Origin: Candidatus Zixiibacteriota bacterium
GTDB lineage: Bacteria; Zixibacteria; MSB-5A5; UM-FILTER-46-8
Direction of reading: 5' to 3'
Length of the DNA: 35,229 nucleotides
Assembly: GCA_014730345.1 (NCBI GenBank)
Contig: WJIJ01000166.1
Span: forward strand, 1-35,229
The translations under genes were made by a program, and so were the position numbers. The first letter of the stretch is position 1; every line of letters starts with the position of its first letter. Below, piece after piece: positions 8,300 to 16,481 of this stretch. The notes under the pieces were generated by a model, which worked only from the letters and a program-made list of their open reading frames with translations, did no database searches and was not told the DNA's origin.

Positions 8300-8419
8300 C
8301 CTGCTTTAAACATAAATCACAGTTGAAAGTGAAGCCGTATCCGTAATTTTGCAATATATTTATTGTAGGCATTAACGCGGGATGATGAAACTAAATTAAT
8401 CCCGCAAGATAATAACAAC

Positions 8420-8448
8420 TTGCAATCAGTATTATATTACTTTATATA
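8420..8448 (+). promoter_or_regulatory. Promoter of the first AlkP-superfamily gene
   Basis: TTGCAA (8420-8425) and TATATA (8443-8448) with a 17-base spacer lie 25 bases before the GTG at 8474, in an AT-rich divergent intergenic region. Confidence 0.45.
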
Positions 8449-8473
8449 TATTCGGTTCAATAAATTATAAATC

Positions 8474-10384
8474 GTGTCCAGAATCTTTATGCGATACCTT
8501 TTAAATAGATTCATTCATTATGTTATCCTTCACCTGAAATCCGCATTGCCTACAGCTGTTATGGCCGGTATTTTAGCCGGCATTCTGGAAGCCATCTACC
8601 GGGCTGTTTCCTTTGATTTCTTCAAAATAACCCTGTTTGCCACCGGGACATTCTACTATTCTATATTGGGCCTGTTGCTCGCGCTGGTATATATCGCTCC
8701 GGTGATACTATTCACTTTCCTAACCGGAAGATACATCAGGGGACAATTCATCGCATACCTCTCTTTCGCCTCAGTGTTTAATGGAATGGTTACTCCGTGG
8801 TTATCCACGCTTATTATGGACTACCTGAATTTAAGCGGTCAGTTAATTGGAAATAGTAGATTTGTCTTTATTTCGGTCCTGATAATAATTATGCAAGCCG
8901 CTGGTATCGGTATCTATTTTATTATTGAAAGGTTCCTCAACCTAATTAGAGTCAATATACGGATTGCCGGATTCGCCTTACCCGTAATCCTGTTAATTTT
9001 AATGATAATATCTTTTTCATTCGGAATCGGTTCATCTTACAACGTAGAAAAATACGAACCTCCCGCCGATATTTCATCCCGGAAAATGCCAAATGTTATC
9101 TTCATAATTCTCGATTGCCTGCGCTATGATACTGTTTCAATGACTAATTCCGGTATGGCCACGCCCAATATGCGGAAACTTGCCGAAGACGGTATCTTTT
9201 ACACCAACTGTTTCACCCAGTGTTCATGGACTAAACCATCGATTGCCAGTATGTACACTTCTTTATATACAACCCAGCATAATGTTAAAGGACTCGGTCA
9301 GATAATCAATCCCGACCTTTACACATTACCTAAACTAATGTCGGATGAGGGCTACTTTGCCGTCGGATTTTCCAACAATGTTATGATCCGGGCCGTGGCT
9401 AATTTCCACCTCGGTTTTAATTATTTCGAATACCTGCATCCTTCGAGGGTAATCCCCTCTGATCCCGAAGCCCCCGAGTTCCATTTTCTCATAATACTAC
9501 ATGATTACTTAAAGAGGTTGATTGTCGATAAAACCGAACTGGTTTCCTTTTACTACCGGAACGCCAATTATACAAGCAAAAGGGTGATTGACTGGTTAGA
9601 TAAAAACAGCGATAAAAACTTCTATATGTTCTTGCACTACATGGATCCCCATAATCCATATTTCAATCACCCCTACGATGGCGAATATTACGTTCCCCCT
9701 CCCGATAATTACTCCGAGGAAATAGAGAAGAAGTTTTTTGACACTTATAAAAAGGAAGTTGAGTATACCGATAAAGCGCTCGGGCTTCTATTTGAACATC
9801 TAAAATCAACGGGAATCTATGACAATACAATGATAGTTTTGACATCGGACCATGGGGATGAGTTCCATGAACACGGCGGATGGGACCATGGGCATTCCCT
9901 CTATGATGAGTTAATACATGCCCCGCTTATTATAAAACTTGCGCACTCCGAATTAAAAGGAACGGTGGATTCATCATTAGTTGAAACAATAGATATCCCA
10001 CCCACTATCGCCGGTTATATCGGCGCCGGTGAAGTTCCTGAGTGGCAAGGAATCGATATTTTTTCCGGTAATAACCGCGATTGGAGTTTCTCGGAGGTGA
10101 AACGATATGGGGTTCATGCCAAGAGTCTGCGGAGTAGAACGGAAAAGTTGTACATAACCGGATTAAATGCCGATCCCGTAATCGAATATTACGATATAGC
10201 TCAAGATAAATCAGAAAGTAATAATCTCTCGGGAAATGAAGATCTCAAACCGCGAATTGCCGAACTACTGAAAACCCTGGCGGAATTCGAAGATAACCTG
10301 CGGGAAAAAGCCGTCGAGGCCGGTAGTCATACCCTGGATCGCAAAACGATTGAACAACTGCGGCAGTTGGGATACATAAAGTAA
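8474..10384 (+). CDS. Membrane-anchored sulfatase-fold (AlkP superfamily) hydrolase/transferase
   Basis: 636 residues. About five membrane segments fill the first 185 residues, followed by a sulfatase-fold domain (about 205-520). Metal-site residues are visible: Asp214 in IILDCLRYD, His393 in MDPHNPY, Asp459-His460 in TSDHGDEF and His472/474 in WDHGHS. The nucleophile position reads TKPS (Thr253) where formylglycine sulfatases have C/S-x-P-x-R, so a Thr nucleophile is likely. It may be a phosphodiesterase or phospho-group transferase acting outside the membrane rather than a classical sulfatase. The C-terminus ends in LRQLGYIK, a tail motif common in this family. The GTG start has no clear ribosome site; ATG at 8489 is an alternative. 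The substrate is unknown. Confidence 0.85.
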   Translation: MSRIFMRYLLNRFIHYVILHLKSALPTAVMAGILAGILEAIYRAVSFDFFKITLFATGTFYYSILGLLLALVYIAPVILFTFLTGRYIRGQFIAYLSFASVFNGMVTPWLSTLIMDYLNLSGQLIGNSRFVFISVLIIIMQAAGIGIYFIIERFLNLIRVNIRIAGFALPVILLILMIISFSFGIGSSYNVEKYEPPADISSRKMPNVIFIILDCLRYDTVSMTNSGMATPNMRKLAEDGIFYTNCFTQCSWTKPSIASMYTSLYTTQHNVKGLGQIINPDLYTLPKLMSDEGYFAVGFSNNVMIRAVANFHLGFNYFEYLHPSRVIPSDPEAPEFHFLIILHDYLKRLIVDKTELVSFYYRNANYTSKRVIDWLDKNSDKNFYMFLHYMDPHNPYFNHPYDGEYYVPPPDNYSEEIEKKFFDTYKKEVEYTDKALGLLFEHLKSTGIYDNTMIVLTSDHGDEFHEHGGWDHGHSLYDELIHAPLIIKLAHSELKGTVDSSLVETIDIPPTIAGYIGAGEVPEWQGIDIFSGNNRDWSFSEVKRYGVHAKSLRSRTEKLYITGLNADPVIEYYDIAQDKSESNNLSGNEDLKPRIAELLKTLAEFEDNLREKAVEAGSHTLDRKTIEQLRQLGYIK

Positions 10385-10696
10385 AATTCCCGTCTTAACT
10401 GCCCTTCCTTGCTCTACAAAACACCAGCTTTAACAATACCGGGAAGCATACTAACGTTACCCGCTTTCATTTATTCGGGTAAAGCCCCATAGCGGGTTGG
10501 TAAGTTAATTGGAACATCCGGGTAAAAGCGGGTTGTTAGTGTTATAGAAGTTGACCGAAAATACTGTTGTGAAAAATTGAATGCAAGACACAACACGGGC
10601 ATTTGAATCAATTGTAAAAACAGAATATGGGCGAATGTGCTTTTTTTGAAAAAATATTTGGATGAATGGCTTTAATCAGTTCGGGGATTGGTAACA
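10385..10696. other. Intergenic region with repeats between two AlkP-family genes
   Basis: About 310 bases. The left half carries the inverted and direct repeats at 10451-10539. The right half is AT-rich with no clear consensus promoter. No credible coding frame was seen. Confidence 0.6.
10451..10539. repeat. Inverted/direct repeat cluster, possible terminator
   Basis: CTAACGTTACCCGCTTT (10451-10467) is nearly the inverse of AAAGCGGGTTGTTAG (10525-10539). A second AGCGGGTTG copy at 10491-10499 could pair with the same left arm, giving two mutually exclusive stems. CGGGTAAA also occurs directly repeated at 10476-10483 and 10519-10526. It lies about 70 bases past the first AlkP stop codon. The function may be transcription termination or a dispersed repeat. 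Confidence 0.5.
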
Positions 10697-12646
10697 ATGG
10701 AGTTTAAACAAATTCTAAAAGGTCTGCTACTGGCCAGCGTAATAATCGTAATAATGGTATGGATTGATATCAGCCATTATAATTATATTGGCATTTTTTC
10801 AACAGAAGGGATAATCCTGTTCCTGAATTTCCTGGTTCTGGTGGGAGCGCCGCTTTTCTTAGCTTTCTCGACCGTGGGAATTCTCTTTTACAGGATATAC
10901 TATAAAAACAGCGTGCTTCCTTCACCGCGGGAGGTCTCCCTGAAGGCAACCGCGCTTTGCTATGCGCTATCATTCGTTTTCCTGTCCACAGTCATGTTCC
11001 GCTCTTACGGTATCTACTTCGAGGACTATCCAGTGACCCTTGGATACTGGAGCGGGATTTTATTTTTTATGCTGAGATTTGTTACAGTATTCCTCATTGG
11101 TTACTTGATCTATAAGGCATACATCAGGCTTTTCAGCCTTAAAACTGACAAATCGCCGGATTCGCGATCATCAACCGGGGAAAAAATGAATAAATTTGCA
11201 TTCCTGCCGGGTAACCTGCTTTTTGCTTTCAGCTGTTATGTCATAATCCTGATCATATATGGATGGATGTATGGAGGCAATCCGGCAGGCCAGGTCAAAG
11301 GATTCTTGCTGGGACGGAATCACAACCGGCCCGGGCTTCAGGCGTCATCAGTCGATTACCACGAGAACCGTGAAGTTATGGACAGGCGGGTGATTATACT
11401 GGGTATCGATGGTTTCGGGTGGAACATAGCCGATAATTTAATCGAAAAAGGTCAGATGCCGGCCTTCGAGTTTCTTAAGGGCAATGCTTCCTGGGGATAT
11501 CTGGAGACCTTCAAACCAACTTCTTCCCCGTTGATATGGACAACGATGGCTACCGGGCATTCGCCTGGCGAACACGGAATAATCGGATACATCGAATATG
11601 AATTTATGGGAATGGATAATTCGATTTTCCTGAACCTCGCCCGTGGATTCAACAGGTATTTCAGTTATCTGGGTAAATACACTCCTTTTGTAAATTCCTA
11701 CCCGGTACTTTCCACTAAAAGAACAAGAAAGGCGCTCTGGGAAATAATAGATGAATGTAACGGCTCCAGCGCGGTTTTCAACTGGTGGCCATCGCGCCCT
11801 GTGGATGATGTTTCCGGGGTGATAGTATCCGATTATGCAGTCAGATCCATGCTGTCCATGCTGGGAAACAACAGCAATAAACCCAAACTTGACCCCGGTG
11901 CGATCAAACCGCTCTCATTTATCAGCGAGATTTCCGATTCGATGGTTCTGGGCGGATTATCAGCGGAGGATGTTGCTATACACCGGTATAAAATTGACAC
12001 ACGACCGGAAAACCTGACCCTCGCGTTGAATTGCATGTCCAAGGAAGGAAGAATAGCCGCCGCTCTTGGATTATACGCCATGAGCAACATAAACACCAAT
12101 CTCATAGCCATTTACATGCGCGACACCGACAATCACTTCTTTTGGGAATATGTGCAACCAGAGTTTTTTAACGGTGTCGAGATGGAAAACCCGGATTCCC
12201 GGATGGTACCCGCGGCGTACATGGCAGTCGACCGGGTGGTTGAAGAGTACTTAAAAGCTATGAACTCCAATGATTACCTGATAATTGTATCGGACCATTC
12301 GATCCGGGCGGTTCTATGGGAAGCAAAAAGCACCGGCAGTCATGGCAACGCCCCTCCCGGCTCCATTGTAATATTCGGAGAGGGAATTAAGCGCGGTTAC
12401 GAGATAACCGACGCTTCGGTGTTCGATGTTGCCCCTACGGTGATGGCATTACTTGGAATCCCGATTTCAAAAGAAATCAAGGGGCAACCGTTAACCGATG
12501 GATTTACATGGGGATTTGAGACAGCCAATCCTGTTTTATTTACAGAAACCTACGGAACCAGGGAAATCCACGAGTTCGATTACACCGAAACCACCGCCGA
12601 TGTAGAATTCAAGAAAAAACTCAAGGCTCTTGGTTACCTTGAGTAA
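10697..12646 (+). CDS. Membrane-anchored type I phosphodiesterase-like (AlkP superfamily) protein
   Basis: 649 residues from the ATG at 10697, preceded by GGGGA; an in-frame TTG lies 9 bases upstream. About five membrane segments occupy residues 1-195. The catalytic domain has IILGIDGFGWN (metal-binding Asp238), a Ser/Thr nucleophile region FKPTSSPLIWTTMATG followed by HSPGEHGIIG, and the later metal motifs DTDNHFFW and IIVSDHS. These match the type I phosphodiesterase/nucleotide pyrophosphatase group more than sulfatases. The C-terminus KKLKALGYLE parallels the LxxLGY tail of the preceding gene. Both proteins share a membrane-N, AlkP-C plan but differ in catalytic family. A role in modifying lipid or polysaccharide head groups at the cell surface is inference. 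Confidence 0.85.
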   Translation: MEFKQILKGLLLASVIIVIMVWIDISHYNYIGIFSTEGIILFLNFLVLVGAPLFLAFSTVGILFYRIYYKNSVLPSPREVSLKATALCYALSFVFLSTVMFRSYGIYFEDYPVTLGYWSGILFFMLRFVTVFLIGYLIYKAYIRLFSLKTDKSPDSRSSTGEKMNKFAFLPGNLLFAFSCYVIILIIYGWMYGGNPAGQVKGFLLGRNHNRPGLQASSVDYHENREVMDRRVIILGIDGFGWNIADNLIEKGQMPAFEFLKGNASWGYLETFKPTSSPLIWTTMATGHSPGEHGIIGYIEYEFMGMDNSIFLNLARGFNRYFSYLGKYTPFVNSYPVLSTKRTRKALWEIIDECNGSSAVFNWWPSRPVDDVSGVIVSDYAVRSMLSMLGNNSNKPKLDPGAIKPLSFISEISDSMVLGGLSAEDVAIHRYKIDTRPENLTLALNCMSKEGRIAAALGLYAMSNINTNLIAIYMRDTDNHFFWEYVQPEFFNGVEMENPDSRMVPAAYMAVDRVVEEYLKAMNSNDYLIIVSDHSIRAVLWEAKSTGSHGNAPPGSIVIFGEGIKRGYEITDASVFDVAPTVMALLGIPISKEIKGQPLTDGFTWGFETANPVLFTETYGTREIHEFDYTETTADVEFKKKLKALGYLE

Positions 12647-12706
12647 ACATGATTTAAGATTATTCTGGGAGATTGCATTACTGGAGAGCTTTTAAGCAAA
12701 TAAAAA

Positions 12707-12790
12707 TGCCGGAGGTCGGAATCGAACCGACACGATCCGAGGATCGGGGGATTTTGAGTCCCCTGCGTCTACCAATTTCACCACTCCGGC
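12707..12790 (-). tRNA. tRNA-Leu (anticodon CAA)
   Basis: A complete class II cloverleaf. The acceptor stem GCCGGAG/CTCCGGC has discriminator A at 12707. The anticodon stem GGGGA/TCCCC carries loop CTCAAAA (anticodon CAA, reading UUG). A long variable arm CGATCC-TC-GGATCG precedes the T arm GTCGG/CCGAC with loop TTCGATT. The long variable arm fits leucine tRNA. CCA is not encoded; a TTTTTA run follows at once on the minus strand and may help termination. Confidence 0.97.
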
Positions 12791-12809
12791 AAGTTATTCA
12801 ATTTTTAGT

Positions 12810-12838
12810 ACTTTACTAAAATGCCATCATGCAGGCAA
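12810..12838 (-). promoter_or_regulatory. tRNA-Leu promoter with overlapping palindrome
   Basis: On the minus strand TTGCCT (12833-12838) and TAAAGT (12810-12815) have a 17-base spacer, 20 bases before the tRNA. The palindrome TTTTAGTA-CTT-TACTAAAA (12803-12821) covers the -10 box. Confidence 0.4.
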
Positions 12839-12964
12839 GTGTTTTTTATATCGGCTCCTGACAAAGATTTCGTAAGCTATCCTCGGCTTCTAATGCCGAC
12901 ATTAGCAAGAAAGAATGGATTTAATTCCCTGTTTAAACCATATACTATACAAGAGAATGATAAC

Positions 12965-14125
12965 CTATGAAGCTCTTCTCCCTCCCCCGTTAAGGTATAT
13001 CAAGGCCATGGTGCGGTATATCATGTGGGCGAATTTCGAATATGGCATATACCAAAGGAGGAAGAAAACCAGCACAATATGAATGAAATATATCACGTAA
13101 GCCAGCATCGGCGCGCCAATGTAAGCCCTCGCTATCCAGCTTAACATTCCCGACAAACCGGTTAAAAACATGACATATAAAAACAGGTAGTCGGCATAAC
13201 CATTCGCACCGACATCATCTTTATTGGTCCATCTGCGCACAATCAACATGGTCGTTCCCACCAGCAGACCTACTCCACCCAGAGCTCCGAATATCTTAAC
13301 CGGATTAGGTAGCTCCAATGGCGGCCACCAGAGCGGGTCGACATTGACATAATGCGGGAGAAAGGCGAAAACCAAAACAAGGGCGGTAGCTATCATTGCC
13401 GAGACGAATCCGCCGAGGACCAGGTAATGGGCAATTGCCCGGGGTTTGTTGGCTCCGCATTTGAAAAATTTGTTATGGGTGAGTATTTCCCCGGCCGTTG
13501 CCGTTAAGCCCTGAATGAAAGAGATATTTCTCCTCGGAGAGGCAGATTTAAGCGTTTTCCAGAAACGATAGAATCCTATAATAGCGAAACAGAATATCAA
13601 GATATTACCCAGAACGAAAAACGCGTCAATGGCGCTGTGGGGCAAAAAGATATCGAAATCGATTGCTTCGTGAGGTTGTAAAAAAAGGAAATCGCCGGCC
13701 GCGTTAGTTGGGGCGGTAATCATCATAAGCCCGAAAATCAACAACGCCGGAATTAAAAACAACAAAGGCAAAGCGGCGGGCGATGCCAGCGCTTTGCCCA
13801 TAAATCTGGGAAAGGCGTAGTTTTCAAAAGTATAAGCTCTTACTCCGGCCAAAACATCGCCTGGACGCGCTCCGCGGGGGCAATAAGTTGTACAATCATT
13901 GCATTGATGACATGCCCAAACATTGGGATCGCTCATCAATTTATCCTTCAAACCCCATTGTGCCCATAACATCTCCTTGCGCGGGAAGGGGCTTTCATTT
14001 TCCGATAATGTACAAACAACCGAGCAGGTAGCGCATTGATAGCACTTTTTCAAAGTATCCCCGCCGGCTTTGCGAATACTCTTTATAAAATCCACATCTG
14101 GTGATATACGTTCGCGATCGGCCAT
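12965..14125 (-). CDS. HdrC-HdrE fusion, QmoC-like membrane iron-sulfur/heme b protein
   Basis: 386 residues. The N-terminal HdrC-type ferredoxin domain has two CxxCxxCxxxC clusters for [4Fe-4S]: Cys28/31/34/38 (CYQCATCSVVC) and Cys72/75/78/82 (CHQCNDCTTYC), the latter followed by PRGARPGD. From about residue 105 there are six or so membrane helices of the HdrE/nitrate reductase gamma type, with intramembrane His residues (AIAHYLVLGG, YFIHIVLVFF, KFAHMIYR) as heme b ligand candidates. The architecture and length match QmoC, the quinone-linked subunit of the QmoABC complex of sulfate reducers. No qmoA, qmoB, apr, dsr or hdr partner is present here, so it probably links the quinone pool to a soluble partner encoded elsewhere. 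The real electron donor is unknown. Confidence 0.85.
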   Translation of the reverse strand: MADRERISPDVDFIKSIRKAGGDTLKKCYQCATCSVVCTLSENESPFPRKEMLWAQWGLKDKLMSDPNVWACHQCNDCTTYCPRGARPGDVLAGVRAYTFENYAFPRFMGKALASPAALPLLFLIPALLIFGLMMITAPTNAAGDFLFLQPHEAIDFDIFLPHSAIDAFFVLGNILIFCFAIIGFYRFWKTLKSASPRRNISFIQGLTATAGEILTHNKFFKCGANKPRAIAHYLVLGGFVSAMIATALVLVFAFLPHYVNVDPLWWPPLELPNPVKIFGALGGVGLLVGTTMLIVRRWTNKDDVGANGYADYLFLYVMFLTGLSGMLSWIARAYIGAPMLAYVIYFIHIVLVFFLLWYMPYSKFAHMIYRTMALIYLNGGGRRAS

Positions 14126-14214
14126 ATATTCAACTCCTGTCTATCAAATATTCGCTCGTGAAAAAATTATCAAACATATCTATTAAAAAAGTCCACAAGA
14201 ACTTATAAAACTTC

Positions 14215-14248
14215 GCGGATGCCGCCTGAAATATCTTCGGCAATCCGC
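14215..14248. other. Stem-loop in the divergent qmoC-like/motA intergenic region
   Basis: GCGGATGCCG (14215-14224) pairs with CGGC-A-ATCCGC (14238-14248), a 10-bp stem with one bulged A and a 13-base loop. It lies about 90 bases before the QmoC-like start and 165 before motA, so it would be in a leader or between the two promoters. No known RNA family was recognised. Confidence 0.4.
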
Positions 14249-14411
14249 TTAACTACTTGAACGCAAATATATTTGGCCTCCTAAATCAAGTCAACCACTT
14301 TTTTGGGCTTATAACTCATAATTATAGAATAATTGTCGAAATAAAGACTGTAGGACGTGATAGTGTGGATTTGTATTACAAAGCGGAATATTCTTTCCAG
14401 GGAGAAGACTC

Positions 14412-15290
14412 GTGATATCATTAATAGGTTTTGCGGTTGTGACATGCTCGGTAATTATCGGATTCCTATGGCATGGCGGCCATTTGATGGTTCTCTTCCA
14501 GCCATCGGAGTTCCTGATAATCGGGGGCTGCGCAGGGGGGATGTTATTAGTCAGCGTTAATCCGAAAGTACTTAAAGAGCTTTTAAACCAGATAAAAGGG
14601 ATTCTTGGTGCGGGATATACTCCGGAATCCTATAAAAACCTCCTGATTATGCTATACGAGGTATTTGATATCGCCCGGCGCGATGGTATTGTCGCATTGG
14701 AAGCCCATGTTGAGCATCCCGAAGAAAGCGAAATTATGAAGAAGTATCCAGAATTCATTTCGGACCATAACGCGGTTAACTTCTTTGTGGATACGATGCG
14801 ACTGATCATCTCCGGCGGTATGTCATCCCATGACCTCGAAGCACTTATCGATGAGGACCTGGAAACACTGCATGAAGAACGAAGTGAACCCCCTATGATT
14901 TTAGCCAAGGTAGGCGATGCGTTGCCGGGTTTCGGTATTGTAGCGGCGGTTCTGGGCGTGGTTATCACTATGGGCGCTATTGGCGGCCCCGCCGAGGAAA
15001 TCGGACATAAAGTTGCCGCCGCCCTCGTGGGTACATTCCTTGGGGTTCTTGGAGCTTATGGTTTTGTCCAGCCTTTGGCAACGAACCTTGAAGGACAGGT
15101 CAAGGCTAACAGCCGGTATTATATCTGCATGAAGCAAGCTATGTTGGGATTTTTCAAGGGAATGGCTCCTTCTATCGCGGTGGAATTGGGACGACGGTCT
15201 ATTTATGAAGACATGAGACCATCATTCCTCGAACTTGAACAGTCATGCCGCGCAAGCATAAGGCAAAAGGGAGCCGAAAAGGGAGCTTGA
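14412..15290 (+). CDS. motA: MotA, flagellar motor stator subunit
   Basis: 292 residues, close to E. coli MotA (295). Four membrane segments are visible: about 3-20, 32-50, 170-190 and 200-222. Key residues align well: Arg89/Arg90 and Glu97 in the cytoplasmic loop (RRDGIVALE), which contact the rotor, and Pro172 (LPGFG) and Pro221 (YGFVQP), which serve torque generation. The GTG start has a strong AGGGAGAAG ribosome site. It is followed by motB after 6 bases. No other flagellar genes are in the window. Confidence 0.95.
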   Translation: MISLIGFAVVTCSVIIGFLWHGGHLMVLFQPSEFLIIGGCAGGMLLVSVNPKVLKELLNQIKGILGAGYTPESYKNLLIMLYEVFDIARRDGIVALEAHVEHPEESEIMKKYPEFISDHNAVNFFVDTMRLIISGGMSSHDLEALIDEDLETLHEERSEPPMILAKVGDALPGFGIVAAVLGVVITMGAIGGPAEEIGHKVAAALVGTFLGVLGAYGFVQPLATNLEGQVKANSRYYICMKQAMLGFFKGMAPSIAVELGRRSIYEDMRPSFLELEQSCRASIRQKGAEKGA

Positions 15291-15296
15291 TGTTAA

Positions 15297-16133
15297 ATGG
15301 CTGATCAACAGCAGAAACAACAACCTATTATCATTAAGAAGAAGAAGGGCGGACATGGGCACCATGGCGGCGCCTGGAAAGTTGCCTATGCCGACTTCGT
15401 TACCGCTATGATGGCATTCTTCTTGGTTATGTGGATAGTTGCTCAAAGCGAGGAAGTGCGCCAGAATGTTGCCGCGTATTTCAACGACCCGGTTGGATTC
15501 AATAAAGGGGCGAAAACTTCGGTGCTCAAAGGCGCCGGACCAGCTGTATTACCACCCAAAATTACTACTGAGATGGACAGGAAAAAGGCTGAAGAGATCG
15601 TTAAAAATGAATTAAAACGAGCCGCCGATAAGATTCGCGCCCGCCTGGCGCAAATGCCCGAGTTTAAAAATATTCAAGATAAAATCGAAATTGAGATGAC
15701 TACCGAAGGATTGCGTATTCAGCTTATTGAATCTTCGGATTCCGAAAACTCGACATTTTACAGGCTTGGCAACAAAGACCTTAATGAACGCGGAAAAGCC
15801 ATCCTGTCCGCTATAGCCAAAGAATTAATAAAACTTGATAATAATATAGTAATCGAGGGGCATACCGACGCCCGCATGTACGCCCTCAGGGACAACTATT
15901 CCAACTGGGAACTATCGGCCGACCGGGCCAACAGCGCACGTAAGTTGATGCAGGAATCCGGGCTGATGGAAAACAGGTTCGAGGCGGTGCGTGGATATGC
16001 CGCTAACCACCTTCGTTTTCCCAATGATCCCTACGATCCCCGCAACAGGCGTATTGCAATTCTTGTACTCAATGATTACGCTGAAACCAGGTTCAAAGAA
16101 CTGCAAGCCTCCGACTGGACAGCAAAAAATTAG
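15297..16133 (+). CDS. motB: MotB, flagellar stator peptidoglycan-anchoring subunit
   Basis: 278 residues. A Lys/Gly/His-rich cytoplasmic start (KKKKGGHGHHGG) leads to one membrane helix (about 28-50) with the proton-binding Asp33 in AYADFVTAMMAFF, equal to E. coli Asp32. A plug/linker follows, then an OmpA-like peptidoglycan-binding domain (about 160-265: VIEGHTDARM, WELSADRANSARKLM, DPRNRRIAILV). Its pairing with MotA makes a stator unit. The extended region at 85-150 with many Lys/Glu is within normal MotB variation. Confidence 0.95.
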   Translation: MADQQQKQQPIIIKKKKGGHGHHGGAWKVAYADFVTAMMAFFLVMWIVAQSEEVRQNVAAYFNDPVGFNKGAKTSVLKGAGPAVLPPKITTEMDRKKAEEIVKNELKRAADKIRARLAQMPEFKNIQDKIEIEMTTEGLRIQLIESSDSENSTFYRLGNKDLNERGKAILSAIAKELIKLDNNIVIEGHTDARMYALRDNYSNWELSADRANSARKLMQESGLMENRFEAVRGYAANHLRFPNDPYDPRNRRIAILVLNDYAETRFKELQASDWTAKN

Positions 16134-16153
16134 CTTGAAAATAGCATAAAAAT

Positions 16154-16184
16154 AGGAAAAGCCGCCGGGGAGGCGACTCTTCCT
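16154..16184. terminator. Bidirectional terminator between motB and phaR-side transcript
   Basis: AGGAA (16154-16158) and TTCCT (16180-16184) flank GCCGCC (16161-16166)/GGCGAC (16172-16177). Read on the minus strand it is GTCGCC-TCCCC-GGCGGC followed by TTTTCCTATTTTT, a good intrinsic terminator. On the plus strand it has one mismatch and a weaker T-rich tail. Confidence 0.6.
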
Positions 16185-16238
16185 TCTGCTAAGGAGGTAC
16201 TACTATGGTGCTGGAGCCATCATGGCTCAACTTTATAC

Positions 16239-16361
16239 TTATCTTAATCCCGCGATAAGTCCATTTTCAACGAAACTTATTAATCCGCTTTCGGAACTTC
16301 CCAATGTCCTACTACTGGAGTCGATTTCTAAAAGCCTGTTGTTCTTCAAGTTATCTTTCAT
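16239..16361 (-). CDS. Possible small protein downstream of phaR
   Basis: A 40-codon frame on the minus strand, 120 bases after the phaR stop and 62 bases before the terminator hairpin, so it would sit inside the phaR transcript. Upstream is GGAGACAGGT; the spacing to ATG is longer than ideal. The peptide starts MKDNLKNNRLLEIDSSS and ends ENGLIAGLR. It is polar, with no membrane helix and no Cys. It is not recognised. It may be chance; an overlapping plus-strand frame competes for the same bases. Confidence 0.25.
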   Translation of the reverse strand: MKDNLKNNRLLEIDSSSRTLGSSESGLISFVENGLIAGLR

Positions 16362-16481
16362 TTCGTTGACCTGTCTCCTTTTTCTATGATTTTAAACGCA
16401 GCAATCTGCATAAAAGTTCCACCTAATGATAATATTTACTAATATAATTTAAAGTATTTCTGCGTCGAAACGCGGATATCT

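Larger units (their letters stand above)
16134..16481. other. Convergent motB-phaR intergenic region with small ORF candidates
   Basis: 348 bases. It holds the terminator at 16154-16184. On the plus strand a near-ideal Shine-Dalgarno (TAAGGAGGT, 16189-16197) precedes a 17-codon frame from ATG 16205. A perfect palindrome, GAGCCAT-C-ATGGCTC, lies at 16214-16228. A 55-codon plus frame runs 16222-16389 and a 40-codon minus frame 16239-16361. None is recognisable by sequence. Confidence 0.5.

Noticed and set aside
8474-10384. Classical formylglycine sulfatase
   Set aside because: The C/S-x-P-x-R maturation motif is absent; the aligned position is TKPSI, so a Thr-type AlkP enzyme is more likely.
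16222-16389. 55-codon plus-strand ORF as a firm gene
   Set aside because: The only strong ribosome site nearby serves the other frame at 16205; coding evidence is not separable from the overlapping minus-strand frame, so it is only mentioned as a candidate.
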